Assembly: GCF_026151205.1 (NCBI RefSeq)
Contig: NC_087078.1
Location: 9,192,675 to 9,256,674 of the forward strand
Length of the DNA: 64,000 nucleotides
Direction: 5' to 3'
Source: Bolinopsis microptera
Lineage: Eukaryota; Ctenophora; Tentaculata; Lobata; Bolinopsidae
The notes under the pieces were generated by a model. It saw nothing but the letters and a program-made list of their open reading frames with translations. It was not told the DNA's origin and did not search any database. Positions within the stretch are counted from its first letter, which is position 1. The number at the start of each line of letters is the position of its first letter. The position numbers and the translations under genes are program-made. Of this stretch, positions 1 to 10,192 are shown one piece after another.

Positions 1-597
1 TTTCTCAATTCTCTCTTGTACTGAATTAGTCATTATAAAGGTAGTGAGCAGAAACAGAGCTTACATTTATTATTATATAAGTTAAATGGTACGCTAACTA
101 TTTGAAAGGTAAGTCTACCAATAAATTCACGTTTATATAATATATTATCATTAGAGTATTCAAATGGTATTAAAATAGTATTAGTCTGGAGTCTGGACAT
201 TTTAAGTTAGTTACGGGTTACCATGATAGCTGGATAAAAGATAATATCTCGAAATTTCAATTAAATAACGCTAAAAGTAGCCGTATAACCAAACCCCGCG
301 CCGCCAGTTCCCAAACCTCGTGATGCCCATATAAGGTCCTTATATATAACAAGGAGACCCCGAGTGGTCGACCCTAATGAAACAGATAGCTTAAAGCTTT
401 AGATCGTTATTAAACGCTTGTGATTTATTATATTTATGCTTTATTATATAAGTGCTTGTAAGGTAAAGATTAGAATTAGAAGGTATTGCCATAAAAGTGA
501 AAAAACGTTATATGGAAACATTACTCTATATATAATATGGTAGTGTTATTATGCGATGGTAACATTACCTTATATGGTAACAATAAAGGACACTCAC

Positions 598-1710
598 CAG
601 AACGCCATGCTGGTAGATAATGTCCTCCAGTTTTCCCTCAACTACAAAGTCTGAGAGTAAGAACACGTGACTATAAAGGCTGCCCAGGTCGTGTTCACAG
701 AGTCTCAGTGTTAACTCTGACATAGCGCTCATTAGGTTATCCCATCTCTTATACAGCTCCTCTAGTTGTGGTACACAACCCGACAACTGGGGGGTAGAGA
801 GGTGTTAGTAAACACGTGATCTGACACGTGGGCAGGTTATCTGACACGTTGGGAGGTTATCTGACACGTGGGGAGGTTATCTGACACGTGTTAGATACTC
901 ATAGATAGTCAATCGGCTATCAATCAAGTCGTCAGATCAATTTTCCGTTCCAAAATAGATGTAACATTTAAAAATTAAAGTGATAATGAGTACTTACAAG
1001 CTGTTTATAAAAGTCAGGACACACAGCCGTCTCCGTACACAGCGAGCACTGTTGCATCTTAACTATCTGAAATAGGAGACAAATGTCAAACACAAGGAAA
1101 CATTTTTAACGGTTTTCCGGTAGGGAAAACGGTTGATTGGACTATGGAGAATTCAATTTACCTTCCGTGAAATAATCATAACTATAAATCAAGTATATTA
1201 TAATATATAACACCCACGTGATGCCCATATATATAAGGAGATATAGAGACACATGATGCCCATGTGAGGAGATGGCTGTATTTAAGTATTTAAACGTCGC
1301 CAGTCCTTTACCCACTGCCGCACTGCGAGCTAACCATCATGAAGTATTTCTAACTACTTATACAACAATGAAACGTTTATCCCTTATTTGTATGAAAAAT
1401 CTCAAATTGTTGTTTCTGCTATAACATTGGTCCTAATTTTTCCGTCTAAGTAAGTACAAAATGCTCTTAATCCTCTTAATACCGGCTCATATTCAGAGTG
1501 TAGTGTTTAAGGAGAACGTTAGTCGTTAACTTAAATAATAGCAGAATACACTAACTCTCACATTTCAACATAACAAACCACCGGTCCCTCTGTAATTTGG
1601 TGAATCACCGGACCCTGTATATAATACACATAATTTATTACTCTCAGTAACTTGTTCTGCAGAATCTCACTGAGAATCCCAGAGTTATTGGTAGGGGAGA
1701 GGTGGAGTTC
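598..1710 (-). CDS. 3' exons of unrecognised coiled-coil/cysteine protein (partial)
   Basis: Three exons read on the minus strand, all phase 0 at both ends: 1642-1710 (23 codons), 998-1066 (23 codons) and 598-786 (63 codons). Each has AG before it and GT after it (gtaata, gtaagt, gtgagt). The 998-1066 exon has four cysteines in two close pairs (CSLC then TETAVC). The 598-786 exon is helical and heptad-like, with QLEELYKRWDNLMSAMSEL near its start. The last donor is at 597, so the gene continues past the left edge. These exons probably belong to the gene whose signal-peptide exon is at 14386-14431, because strand and phase agree and no start or stop intervenes. No transcript supports the join. 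I recognise no family. The acceptor of the 1642-1710 exon is the least certain, since a second possible AG lies inside it. Confidence 0.5.
815..893. repeat. 22-bp tandem repeat rich in CACGTG
   Basis: About three and a half copies of a 22 bp unit built around ATCTGACACGTG followed by GGNAGGTT. It sits in the intron between the exons at 998-1066 and 598-786. Each unit carries a CACGTG (E-box) palindrome or a one-base variant. Confidence 0.75.
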
Positions 1711-4700
1711 CTTTAGAATTGGGTAGTAGTAGGGTCAGGGACAGCTGGGTGGGTGAGAGTAACACGTGACTGGGTGGGTAACACGTGACAGCGTGTGAAG
1801 TATGGACACCTGGTTAGGGTGTTACCTTGGTTGTTACCACATATTATTATGTGTATAGTTTATTTAACACGAACTACTCAAACCTACTATTTGAGAAAAC
1901 AGGGTAACATAATCTCTAAACACATCATACTAGAAACATAATGACAAATAAAAAGAACTGGCTACTACTCAAACAGCAAGTTGGAAATATCAGGGCAGTA
2001 TGTAGTATAGAGATCCAACAACTCCGCGCCCCACCATGGGAAGGAGATGTTGTCATGTGTTATTCCAACTGCTAACTATATTCTCAGCATTGAGGTTACT
2101 TTGTGGGAAGCAATTAGAACTGAGTTTAGAATCTAACACTGTTATAGTAAATGACAACAGGCTAGTATTACAATTTACAATACCACTAATGATACACAAA
2201 AACACTAAATAAACCATCTTCCGAATATACATTTCCATTTGGCTTCGTCAGAGTTTTGTTGGTACTATACCGAAAAAACCATGCCCATAACTTTAGCCGT
2301 TTTCTTGATTAATCCGTTCGGAAATTACCCACAGACACACAGACACACACTGCACATTTTGGGATTATTAGTATAGATAGATTATATAGCGAGTGTATTG
2401 TAACAGTTGTCTCAAAGGAGTATAATGGTGGGCAGCTGTTACTGATCTATATCACTATCTCCTTAAAGTGAGCACTTCAACATTGAGAATATTTTCTTCA
2501 GATAACAACGACAAAAGTCGCTAAATGATTTTTATCGCAATTTTTGCCATTATACCTTCCAGCTGCTTCCCCTCCATTTACAGCCGTGTTTACCCACGAG
2601 CTGCCCATGATATAAGGAGATGTAGAGACACGTGATCTTATATAAGGAGATGTAGAAACACGTGATGCCCATATAAGGAGCACTCCATTTCCAGCCGTGT
2701 TTACGCAACACTCACAAGTATCAATATAGTGATGAGTATTGAGTAGGGCGGGAATTGTAGCAACAGCTAGTGTAATGGGTAAACAGCACCTCATAAGGTA
2801 GTGGCACCATGGTGACACTACCATATAAGGTAGTGACACCATGGTAACACTACCATATAAGGTGATGTTTCATAACCAGTACCATGGTATTGGTAACAGG
2901 TGTTTTTTGCAGGAACATGTAAGTTGTGTAACCATGGTAACGTGATACATTATTACGTGTATAATTCCCGTGTTACACGTGTTGTAGGGACTGTTCCAGT
3001 TCACAGACTGGAGATAACTTTTATTTGAACTGATATTTTTAAACGGAGCAAGCTAGACAGTGAAATTTCAACATTTCAAAGTAAGTAGTTCTACACTGAG
3101 TTACTAGAGACGTAGACAAATGTTATTTTTACTGTGTTCGACTGGCAGTACGGGGCATCACATGTCTCTACATATCCTTGTATGGGCATCACGTGTCTCT
3201 ACTTAATTATAAGCTATAGGGCTATAGTAAATGGTTTTTGGATTGTGTGGTCTATAATTTTTTAGTAACAAATATCCTGTTTTATCAATAATAACATACT
3301 ACCAATCTTGATATCATAATGACTATTGCACACTTAACTATTGTTCACTTTTCCTGAGCCCCCAGGGAGTACAGCTACACTTATTAAATGCTATTATACA
3401 CACCACACTAGTACCACCCTACTATAATACACCAGCTACAACTCTACAATAACCTGTCCACTCAAAGCTCTGAATTGAAAATGTAGTTAAATAAAAGTAA
3501 TGACTGTTGTATAATGTATATTTTATATAGGGGTCGCCCCCTGCCCAGTGCCCCCCCCCCCCTCTTCCTACACCCCTGGGGGAGGCTGTGTAGGGGGAGG
3601 CTGTGGGGGAGGCTGTGTGGAGGAGGCTGTCAAGTGTCAGTCCATATAATGATGATTATGTGCGTGTTGGTATAAATTGAGAGGTGCTTGCTAGCTTCTC
3701 TGATGGCTGGAAGCTCTGTTTGATAAACAGTACAATAATCAGGAAGCTTGAACGATTTGTTCTCTTGAGTTGTATTATTGTTGTCAGTGGTGATGATATA
3801 CAATATCCAGCCCCTCTCTCTGAGTCATGATCTGTGTCACGCACAGACTCAGGTAGTCACCATGGTTATCAAATCATTTGCATTTTATAATCCTCATGTT
3901 GATGAGAACTTGGGCTAATAGTAACGTTATATTTTATAAAGGAGCACAGACCAGACTCATAGTTATAACTTATTTAATGGTTATTCGTATGACGATTAAA
4001 TATACAAAATAATGTACACTGTAAAATCATTACTTTAAGGATTGATATAATAATCGTATCAACTCGTTAATACGAAAATGGCGGTGACTTTTAATCATAT
4101 ATTATGCACTATTTAATGTAGTTATTCAGAATTTTGATGAAGAATATGAAGAATATGCCAGCTCAAAACCTTTTATTAACACTCTTTCTGATAAATACTA
4201 AGAATACGAAATTCTCTGAGTAGATTACAATTAAATTAAACAAGTTTAGAACAACAGATACAGACTACAGTTGGTAGATCATTGTTCTGATACGTGGTCC
4301 TAATGAGGTAGACTAGGTAAGTAATGAGGGAGGTGATGTCTGCTATGTGGGTTATACCGGCTACTATCAGAGTCCTTCTCTTCCTGCGACACTGGAAACA
4401 AAACTAGTTTCCAGCTAGCTGGGTAAAATACTACGATTTAATAAACTAGCTTTAAATTAGCTGGGCATTCGTTTGTAAAAGCATTGGGGCCTGAGCGAGG
4501 AAAGTTTAACTTTTATTCATAACGTTATATCTTATGAGGGCGCATAGATAAGGTGCAGATGTAATGTTGAATGTACACTAGGTTCCAAGAATAGTGGTGC
4601 GTAGTACGTATTTTTTTGGAAAACAAATATAATAATATATAACAATATAATTTACAACAATGTATATCGACCAGATTTGAATCATCCAATTAATTGAGTC

Positions 4701-5530
4701 CATAGGACTCATAATTAGCTAAGCTTTGATACAAAGCATGCGAACTCAAAGTCGCTTTCACAACTTTTGTCAACAGAATTGACAGAAGATCTGGTTCCTC
4801 TTATACACAGGAGAACCAGCTTCCTGATAATAAATGAAAGTTTACATCTTAAAAAATTTACAACATCTGAATAATTTTGTTGAGATTTATATGCTATTTT
4901 CTCACACAATAATCTAAAGAATGTTCTCGCTTCTGGCCCGCTGCCACCCGTGACAGAGTACACCAGAGGACAGAAACTCCCATGTTCTACATTCAGAATT
5001 CTCTCGTTGTATAACCTCCGCTTCTGAGTCTCAGCTCTCTCGTATATTTTTATTACAAGGTACGTAGTATCTGTGATTAGTTAGGGTTGCTCCTTTGTAA
5101 AGACATCTGTAACCATGTACCCCATGTATCTTGACAGGGGGTTGTAATATCCTTAACTCGCTCTACTTTAAATATTACATTGTAGTTTATAGGTTCAGGT
5201 AAATGGGACAATATAAGGTGGAGACGTGACGTCATAATAGGTGAAATTAGGTGAAATTAGGTGAAACTCATTCACTTTTACTGTCCTGTTTATTATCTTT
5301 TTATAGAACAGTATATTTTATACAGCATTGGTAACACGATGTGATCAAATTGTTGCTACACAGTAGAATTAGTATTCCGACCAGATTGTGTTTAGTCGTT
5401 AATAATAATGCTTATTATATATAACAATTTGGTCACGATCTTACATTTCAGGTTTAAAAAGCCACTGCTGCGATATTATCGTATTCCAACCCAAAGTAAA
5501 AGTTAGCAGAGACATTATTTAAATCTTTTC
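1711..5530. other. intronic stretch with dispersed short repeats
   Basis: I see no convincing host exon here. It holds dispersed copies of two short motifs. One is CACGTGATGCCCATATAAGG with near variants (about 316, 1215, 2630-2690; inverted near 3160-3200). The other is a palindromic family built on TATGGTAGTGTTACCATGG (about 2810-2900). There is a 12-base C run near 3550 and four imperfect GGGGAGGCTGTG units at about 3589-3634. The ORF at 2498-2842 is made mostly of these repeats and is not a gene. Confidence 0.55.
4715..4963 (-). mobile_element. Penelope-like element fragment (decayed)
   Basis: An 82-codon minus-strand reading resembles the C-terminal part of the Penelope-like fragment at 35516-35929. 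Both share a YSD-V-(I/L)R-(K)-L-F-I pattern followed about ten residues later by RG and a serine/asparagine-rich end with SV/IV-(D/N)S. Identity is low, so this is an old, diverged copy or a related family. It lies in an intron of the left-hand gene. The stretch extends past any good Penelope motif on both sides, so the true element ends are unknown. Confidence 0.45.
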
Positions 5531-5649
5531 CATCCTGTAGTACAGAGACTAGAATCAGAACAATGTAGTCCTTGGGGGCGTGGCCGACACTTGTTGACGC
5601 GCACCAAGGACTACATTGTTTCTGATTCTAGTCTCTGTACTACAGGATG
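5531..5649. repeat. 119-bp near-perfect hairpin
   Basis: The left arm is 5531-5575 (45 bases). The right arm is 5604-5649 (46 bases), its reverse complement except for one extra T. The 28-base loop is GC-rich. Such a long, nearly undecayed inverted repeat in intronic DNA is either a very young foldback/MITE insertion or a functional hairpin. The element is only visible once in this window. Confidence 0.85.
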
Positions 5650-6869
5650 GATTTAATGTATATTCTTATCGCACGTTAAGAGAGACTAGGGCAGTAGACA
5701 TCATGTGCTCCTTTATAAAATCAAACGTCAGGATCAGATCTGAAAGCTTATTGCGAGTAGCTAACTAGCTGATCATGTTTGTGAGAACACTTTTCTTTCT
5801 TTCGATATAATGTCTAAACTACTGTAAGAAGTACATATTCAGTACATTTGTCATTTGACTATTGGAAAGTGTAAAAACGAAACTTTTAGCAGTTCATATC
5901 ACATGCACTAACATTGTGTAATAAACAGCTGTAAGTTTTTCCGGCAATTTTCGCCTAAATCCTTAAAAGTAGCAATAGTTCAGGATCCCAATCAAGCTCG
6001 ACAGTGCAGTGTGTATAGAACAGCAGGAGATAGTGTGACCTTATATGGTAGTGTTGCCATGGTAACATTACCATATATGGTAATATACTCCCTGTGGGGC
6101 CAGGAACATTGGAAATTAGTTAATAAGATGCAGTGTGACTGTGATATCAAGGTGATAAAAGCCATCAGTTTATTGCAATTTTACTTGATATTCAGATTTA
6201 TCTACTACTGAATATCAAATAAATTGTGGGGGGGGTCCAACCCGATCATTTCCGATCATTCCGATCCCGATTTTGGCCTCATCAACCCTCATATCGGAAA
6301 AATCGGGAAAATTTAAATCTTCCCTCTGAGGTTTCTAGGCGATATAGGTAGCTATTTCTGTACTTAAATATGACAAGAAATCGATTGGTGGTGGTCCCAG
6401 AACCCCAAAATAGTTTCTTGTTCCAAACAAGAATCGTTTCGTCCGAAAAACAACACACTGTCGTATCAACTCTTGTTTGACAGAAACATCCACCCCGGTC
6501 CACAATTGAAAGAGGTACGGTTGGTAATAATAATCGTAACAAATAGCGAACGCTTTAGTAACTTTTGATTTAAATTGTCTCCACAATTTGTAACAGGCTA
6601 TCTGCAGAAATGGGTAGCACGGTTATCTCTTAGATACAAAGAATAGTTTACACAATTTTTAATAACATTAAAAGGGATGAAAATCACTTTTTTTTAATCA
6701 AAATCTTTATTTATCATGTAACAACTTTTCCATAGTACTGGAGAGTAAAACTATGTTAAACAAAAAAATTCTACAGCACATTTTGAGTCAGTAACAGTAA
6801 CATGTCAATATGTTACAGACTCACATGCGTTTAAAAACATTTTAGTAACAATAAATTGTGTAAACTGAT

Positions 6870-7041
6870 GAGGAGGAGGATAAGGACTGAAGAAGAGGAG
6901 GACTGAGGAGGAAGAGGAGGAGAAGGAGGAAGACTGAGGAGGAGGAGGACTGGGGAGGACTGACGAGGAGAAGGAGGACTGAGGAGGACAGAGGAGGAAG
7001 ACTGAGGAGGACCAGGACCAGGACTAGGACGATGAGGACGA
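6870..7041 (+). repeat. purine-rich GGA/GAGGACT low-complexity tract
   Basis: The plus strand is almost entirely A and G with a loose GAGGAGGACTGAG unit. It is a mirror-repeat-like polypurine tract with triplex or G-quadruplex potential. It is interrupted at 7042 by the nested MITE and resumes at 7477 with the same GGACGAGGACT wording. Confidence 0.8.
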
Positions 7042-7430
7042 GGGGGGGGGGGGGCCAATGACTACCAATGGAGACTTTTGGGGACTAATGGGGGACTAAA
7101 AATCATGGGGACTAGAGGTCAACTCGTTGACGTAATTCACCATTTGTCCCCATAAGTCCCCAGAATTTTGACAGTTATTTATGGTTTTCAAGTTAGTTAG
7201 GTACTCTAACAGCCCTCAAGTAGCTCCCAAGAAGTCAGGAATGTCCAGTGACCATTTATAAATATTAAAGACTTCAGTCTTGAGAAGTTTACGATCTGGT
7301 CTGGAGAAGCCAGATTTTTTGAAATCTAAATGGGGACTAATGGAGACTTTTGGGGACTAATGGGGACTAAAAATGGGGACTCGGGGTAAAATCGTTGACG
7401 TAATTCTCCAAGTCCCCAAAAGTAGTCATT

Positions 7431-7476
<46 letters not shown>
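7042..7476. mobile_element. nested MITE with poly-G/poly-C tips
   Basis: The inner inverted repeats CCAATGACTAC (7055-7065) and its complement (7422-7432) are preceded by 13 Gs and followed by 44 Cs. The same word, GGACGA, lies directly outside both runs, so it can be read as a 6 bp target duplication within the GGA tract. The interior holds two copies of a GGGGACTAATGG-type block (7071-7120 and 7330-7400) and two copies of CGTTGACGTAATTC, so part of it is duplicated. No coding capacity. The very long C run may be partly a sequencing or assembly artefact. Confidence 0.7.
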
Positions 7477-7478
<2 letters not shown>

Positions 7479-9480
7479 ACGAGGACTAAGGACGAGAATG
7501 AGGACGAGGACTAAGGACGAGGACGAGGAGGACTGAGGAGGAGGACTGATTAGGACGAGAAGAAAGAGGAGAAGGAGGAGGAGGATGAGAACTGAGGAAA
7601 AGAGCAGAGAACAGAGCAGACGACTGCTGGAGGCAAGAAGGATGACTTGGGTAGTTCCAAACTGGGGAGGAGGGGCGGAAGGACCCGACGTACGGACAGC
7701 CATTCGGAGGATGACTGAAGCATGCGCAGGGCGGACTGCAGGCCGAGGCGACAGGCCTATGGGTGAGGGAGGAGGGGCGGACAGACGCGCCAAGTAGGCG
7801 ACAAGAGGGAGGGGCGGCCCAAGCAGGGCCGGCCTAGGCCGGGGCAGGCAGGCGGAGGAGCGGACTAAGGACGAGTGAGGACCTCCCCGGCTGAGGCCGA
7901 GCGCGTGGCCGCGGACGGAGCGACCTGAGGCGGCAGGGACTGCTTTTTATCGGGTGGCGGCTCCGGCCGAGGAGTCGGAGGAGGCTGAGCCCCGGCGGCC
8001 TGCGGCGGGAGGAGGATCAGGCGACATTGCGCCGGACGGGGGCTGCTGACAGGCGGACTGCGGCGGCGGAGGCTAAATGCGGCGGCAGGATCAGGCGGAG
8101 GCACCTCCAGGCGGAGTCACTCAGGACGGTGGTGAGGCGGAATGAGATGAAGGACCTCCGGAGGCAACTTGACGAGGCGGCCCTCCAGGCAGGAGACCTG
8201 ACGAGGCGCGGCACGGACAGCTGCGGCGTAGGGACTCAGGAGGAGCAACTGCAGAGGCGGAGACTCCAGGAGAGGGACAGAGGACGAGGGCCTCATGAGG
8301 AGGAAGACGGGAACGAGGACGAGGAACCTCAGGAACCCCCGAGGACGACCAAGTGGAGGACTGAGGATGAGGACAGATGGCGGAGGAAGACGGAGGCGGC
8401 ACATGCAGGACGGACGTAGGCTTCTCAAGAAGCGGGACAGTACGAAGGCGGCCTGCGGAGGAGGTATGAGGAGGGAGGAGGAGCCTGATGGCGGAGGAGG
8501 AGGACTGTAGAGTCGAGGCGTCGGGAGGCGCATTGGCAGCGCTGGAGGACTACGGAGGCCGCACTGGACGCAGGACGCCCTGGCACATAACACGGCCTAG
8601 AGTGGCGAACGGACGACTGTGCGCAGGAGGCCAGCAATTTTCGGTCAGGCACGACAGCACAGGCGCCATGAGGCCCAAAGGATGAACCGCGCGTGCAGGC
8701 CCAGAGTCCGAGCGCCCAGGGGGCGCCTGCGGCGGTCCGGCCACGGCGGGGCCGACGGTCGGCCGCCTGGGTCACCTGGGGCGCCGGGTCCCTGCCGTGG
8801 CTGCAGAGCCGAGGCCGCTTACTGCGCACGGCACAGAGAGCGGCAGACCGGCCATGCCGTGCGGAGGCGCGCGCAGGGAGGACAGACGCGGGATGGCGCG
8901 CGCGGCGGCCTGATGAGACGGGCCCGAGGCGGTCATAGCTCAGCTGTCGGCGGCAGGCTGCGGAACCGTCCGGCAGCGGATGCACCGCCTCTGCCGCGGA
9001 CAGATGGAGGGCGATTGGCCAGGCGACACGAGGCGAGCGGCAGCGGCGGTATCACTGCGTGCGGGGTGAAGTAGGCGGGCCCCGGCGCGCCGGGTCGACA
9101 CCTGCGGACCTGGGAGTAGGACCCAGAGGCGGAGGGGCCTGCGCGGCCCGGCTGGAGCGCGGCCCTGAGGAGGAAGGACGAGGACGAGAGTCCCCCTGAG
9201 GAGGACTGAAGAGGGCACCGCGGAGAGAAGGCCTCTGGAGGAGGACGGATGACCGCCTTAGGGGCGGGGGGCAACCATACATATACAGACGTGGGGGGCT
9301 AGGGGAGGCGGGTGTGGTGAGGACAGGTAGAGAACGAGGCCAACTGGGTAGGAGATGTGGGGGCGGCGCAACGGTGGGGGGGGGGAGGGTGTCCCGGTTC
9401 GGTGAGAGGGGGGGGGACAGGCGGGGAGGAGGACATCCTAAATGTTTGGAGGGACTCCACGATGTACATAGACAGGGGGA
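7477..9480 (+). repeat. GC-rich degenerate minisatellite domain
   Basis: About 2 kb with sharply raised GC in an AT-rich background. The plus strand is G-rich and built from degenerate GGAGGACTGCGGCGG-like words that change gradually along the tract, from A/G-rich on the left to CG-rich on the right. It supports many overlapping ORFs in both directions (the longest 186 codons), because GC-rich DNA has few stops. None shows a domain, a start context or splice sites, so I call no gene here. Confidence 0.75.
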
Positions 9481-10192
9481 CACTGGTGAGGGGCGGGACT
9501 CCGATGGTGTTTTTTTATTAGTGTATCACTCGGACGTGGTCTGTTATTTTTCTGTATTTTTTGTCTGTTTTTGTCCGAGTTTATTTTGTCCCCCCAAAAT
9601 ACTTTTTTTGGGTCCCGGAGTTTTATAAAATATAGGGTACCGAACGGACACGAAACATGGATTCCCCCAGCCAAGCATGTGGTTACGATACAAAATGTAC
9701 TTGACTAATACATTTAAGGTGCAGTGTACTAGTGATATTATGGTATGTTTAAAGACGGGACCACAAAATGACAAAATATAACCCGGTACCTAGTGTTGTA
9801 CTATTAATACATAATAACAAGTAACAGGGAAAAAATTAATGAGCAGAAACAATCGATCTCACGTCAAGAGGCCAAAGCACCTGGGTCTGGGAGTATATGA
9901 CAACTCCAACTAGTAGTGAGCATACTAGCCCCTGCAGTGGAAAAACTCATAAAACATACTATTGGGATGTCCAATTGGTTTGTTTTCTCGTAACAATATA
10001 GCATATGTAGGGGTTCTGGTTGAATTATATCACTTCTGAGAGGTTTTAGAGATCGATTCTGTAAATTTCTCAATTTTCCGATTTTTTCCGATTTTTCCGA
10101 TTCCGATTTTGGCCTCATCAACCCTCATATCGGACATCGGGTTGGACCCCCCCCCCCCAATTGTACAACATGTAAACCTAGCAACCACTCAC

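Larger units (their letters stand above)
6228..10158. mobile_element. 3.9-kb element with poly-G inverted termini and 6-bp target duplication
   Basis: The left end is eight Gs then TCCAACCCGAT (6228-6246). The right end is the reverse complement with twelve Cs (10140-10158). The hexamer AATTGT flanks both ends exactly (6222-6227 and 10159-10164), as expected for a target-site duplication. A ~30 bp segment with GATTTTGGCCTCATCAACCC is repeated directly just inside both ends (about 6269-6298 and 10104-10133). The interior is a mosaic: a nested MITE (7042-7476), a purine-rich GGA tract (about 6870-7041) and a ~2 kb GC-rich degenerate repeat (7477-9480). I see no transposase, so it is non-autonomous. 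The superfamily is unassigned; a 6 bp duplication narrows it but does not settle it. Confidence 0.8.

Noticed and set aside
7326..9628. Overlapping ORFs of 60-190 codons in the first GC-rich domain
   Set aside because: Same reason: repeat-derived, no splice context, poly-Gly or poly-Pro content from the homopolymer and GGA tracts.
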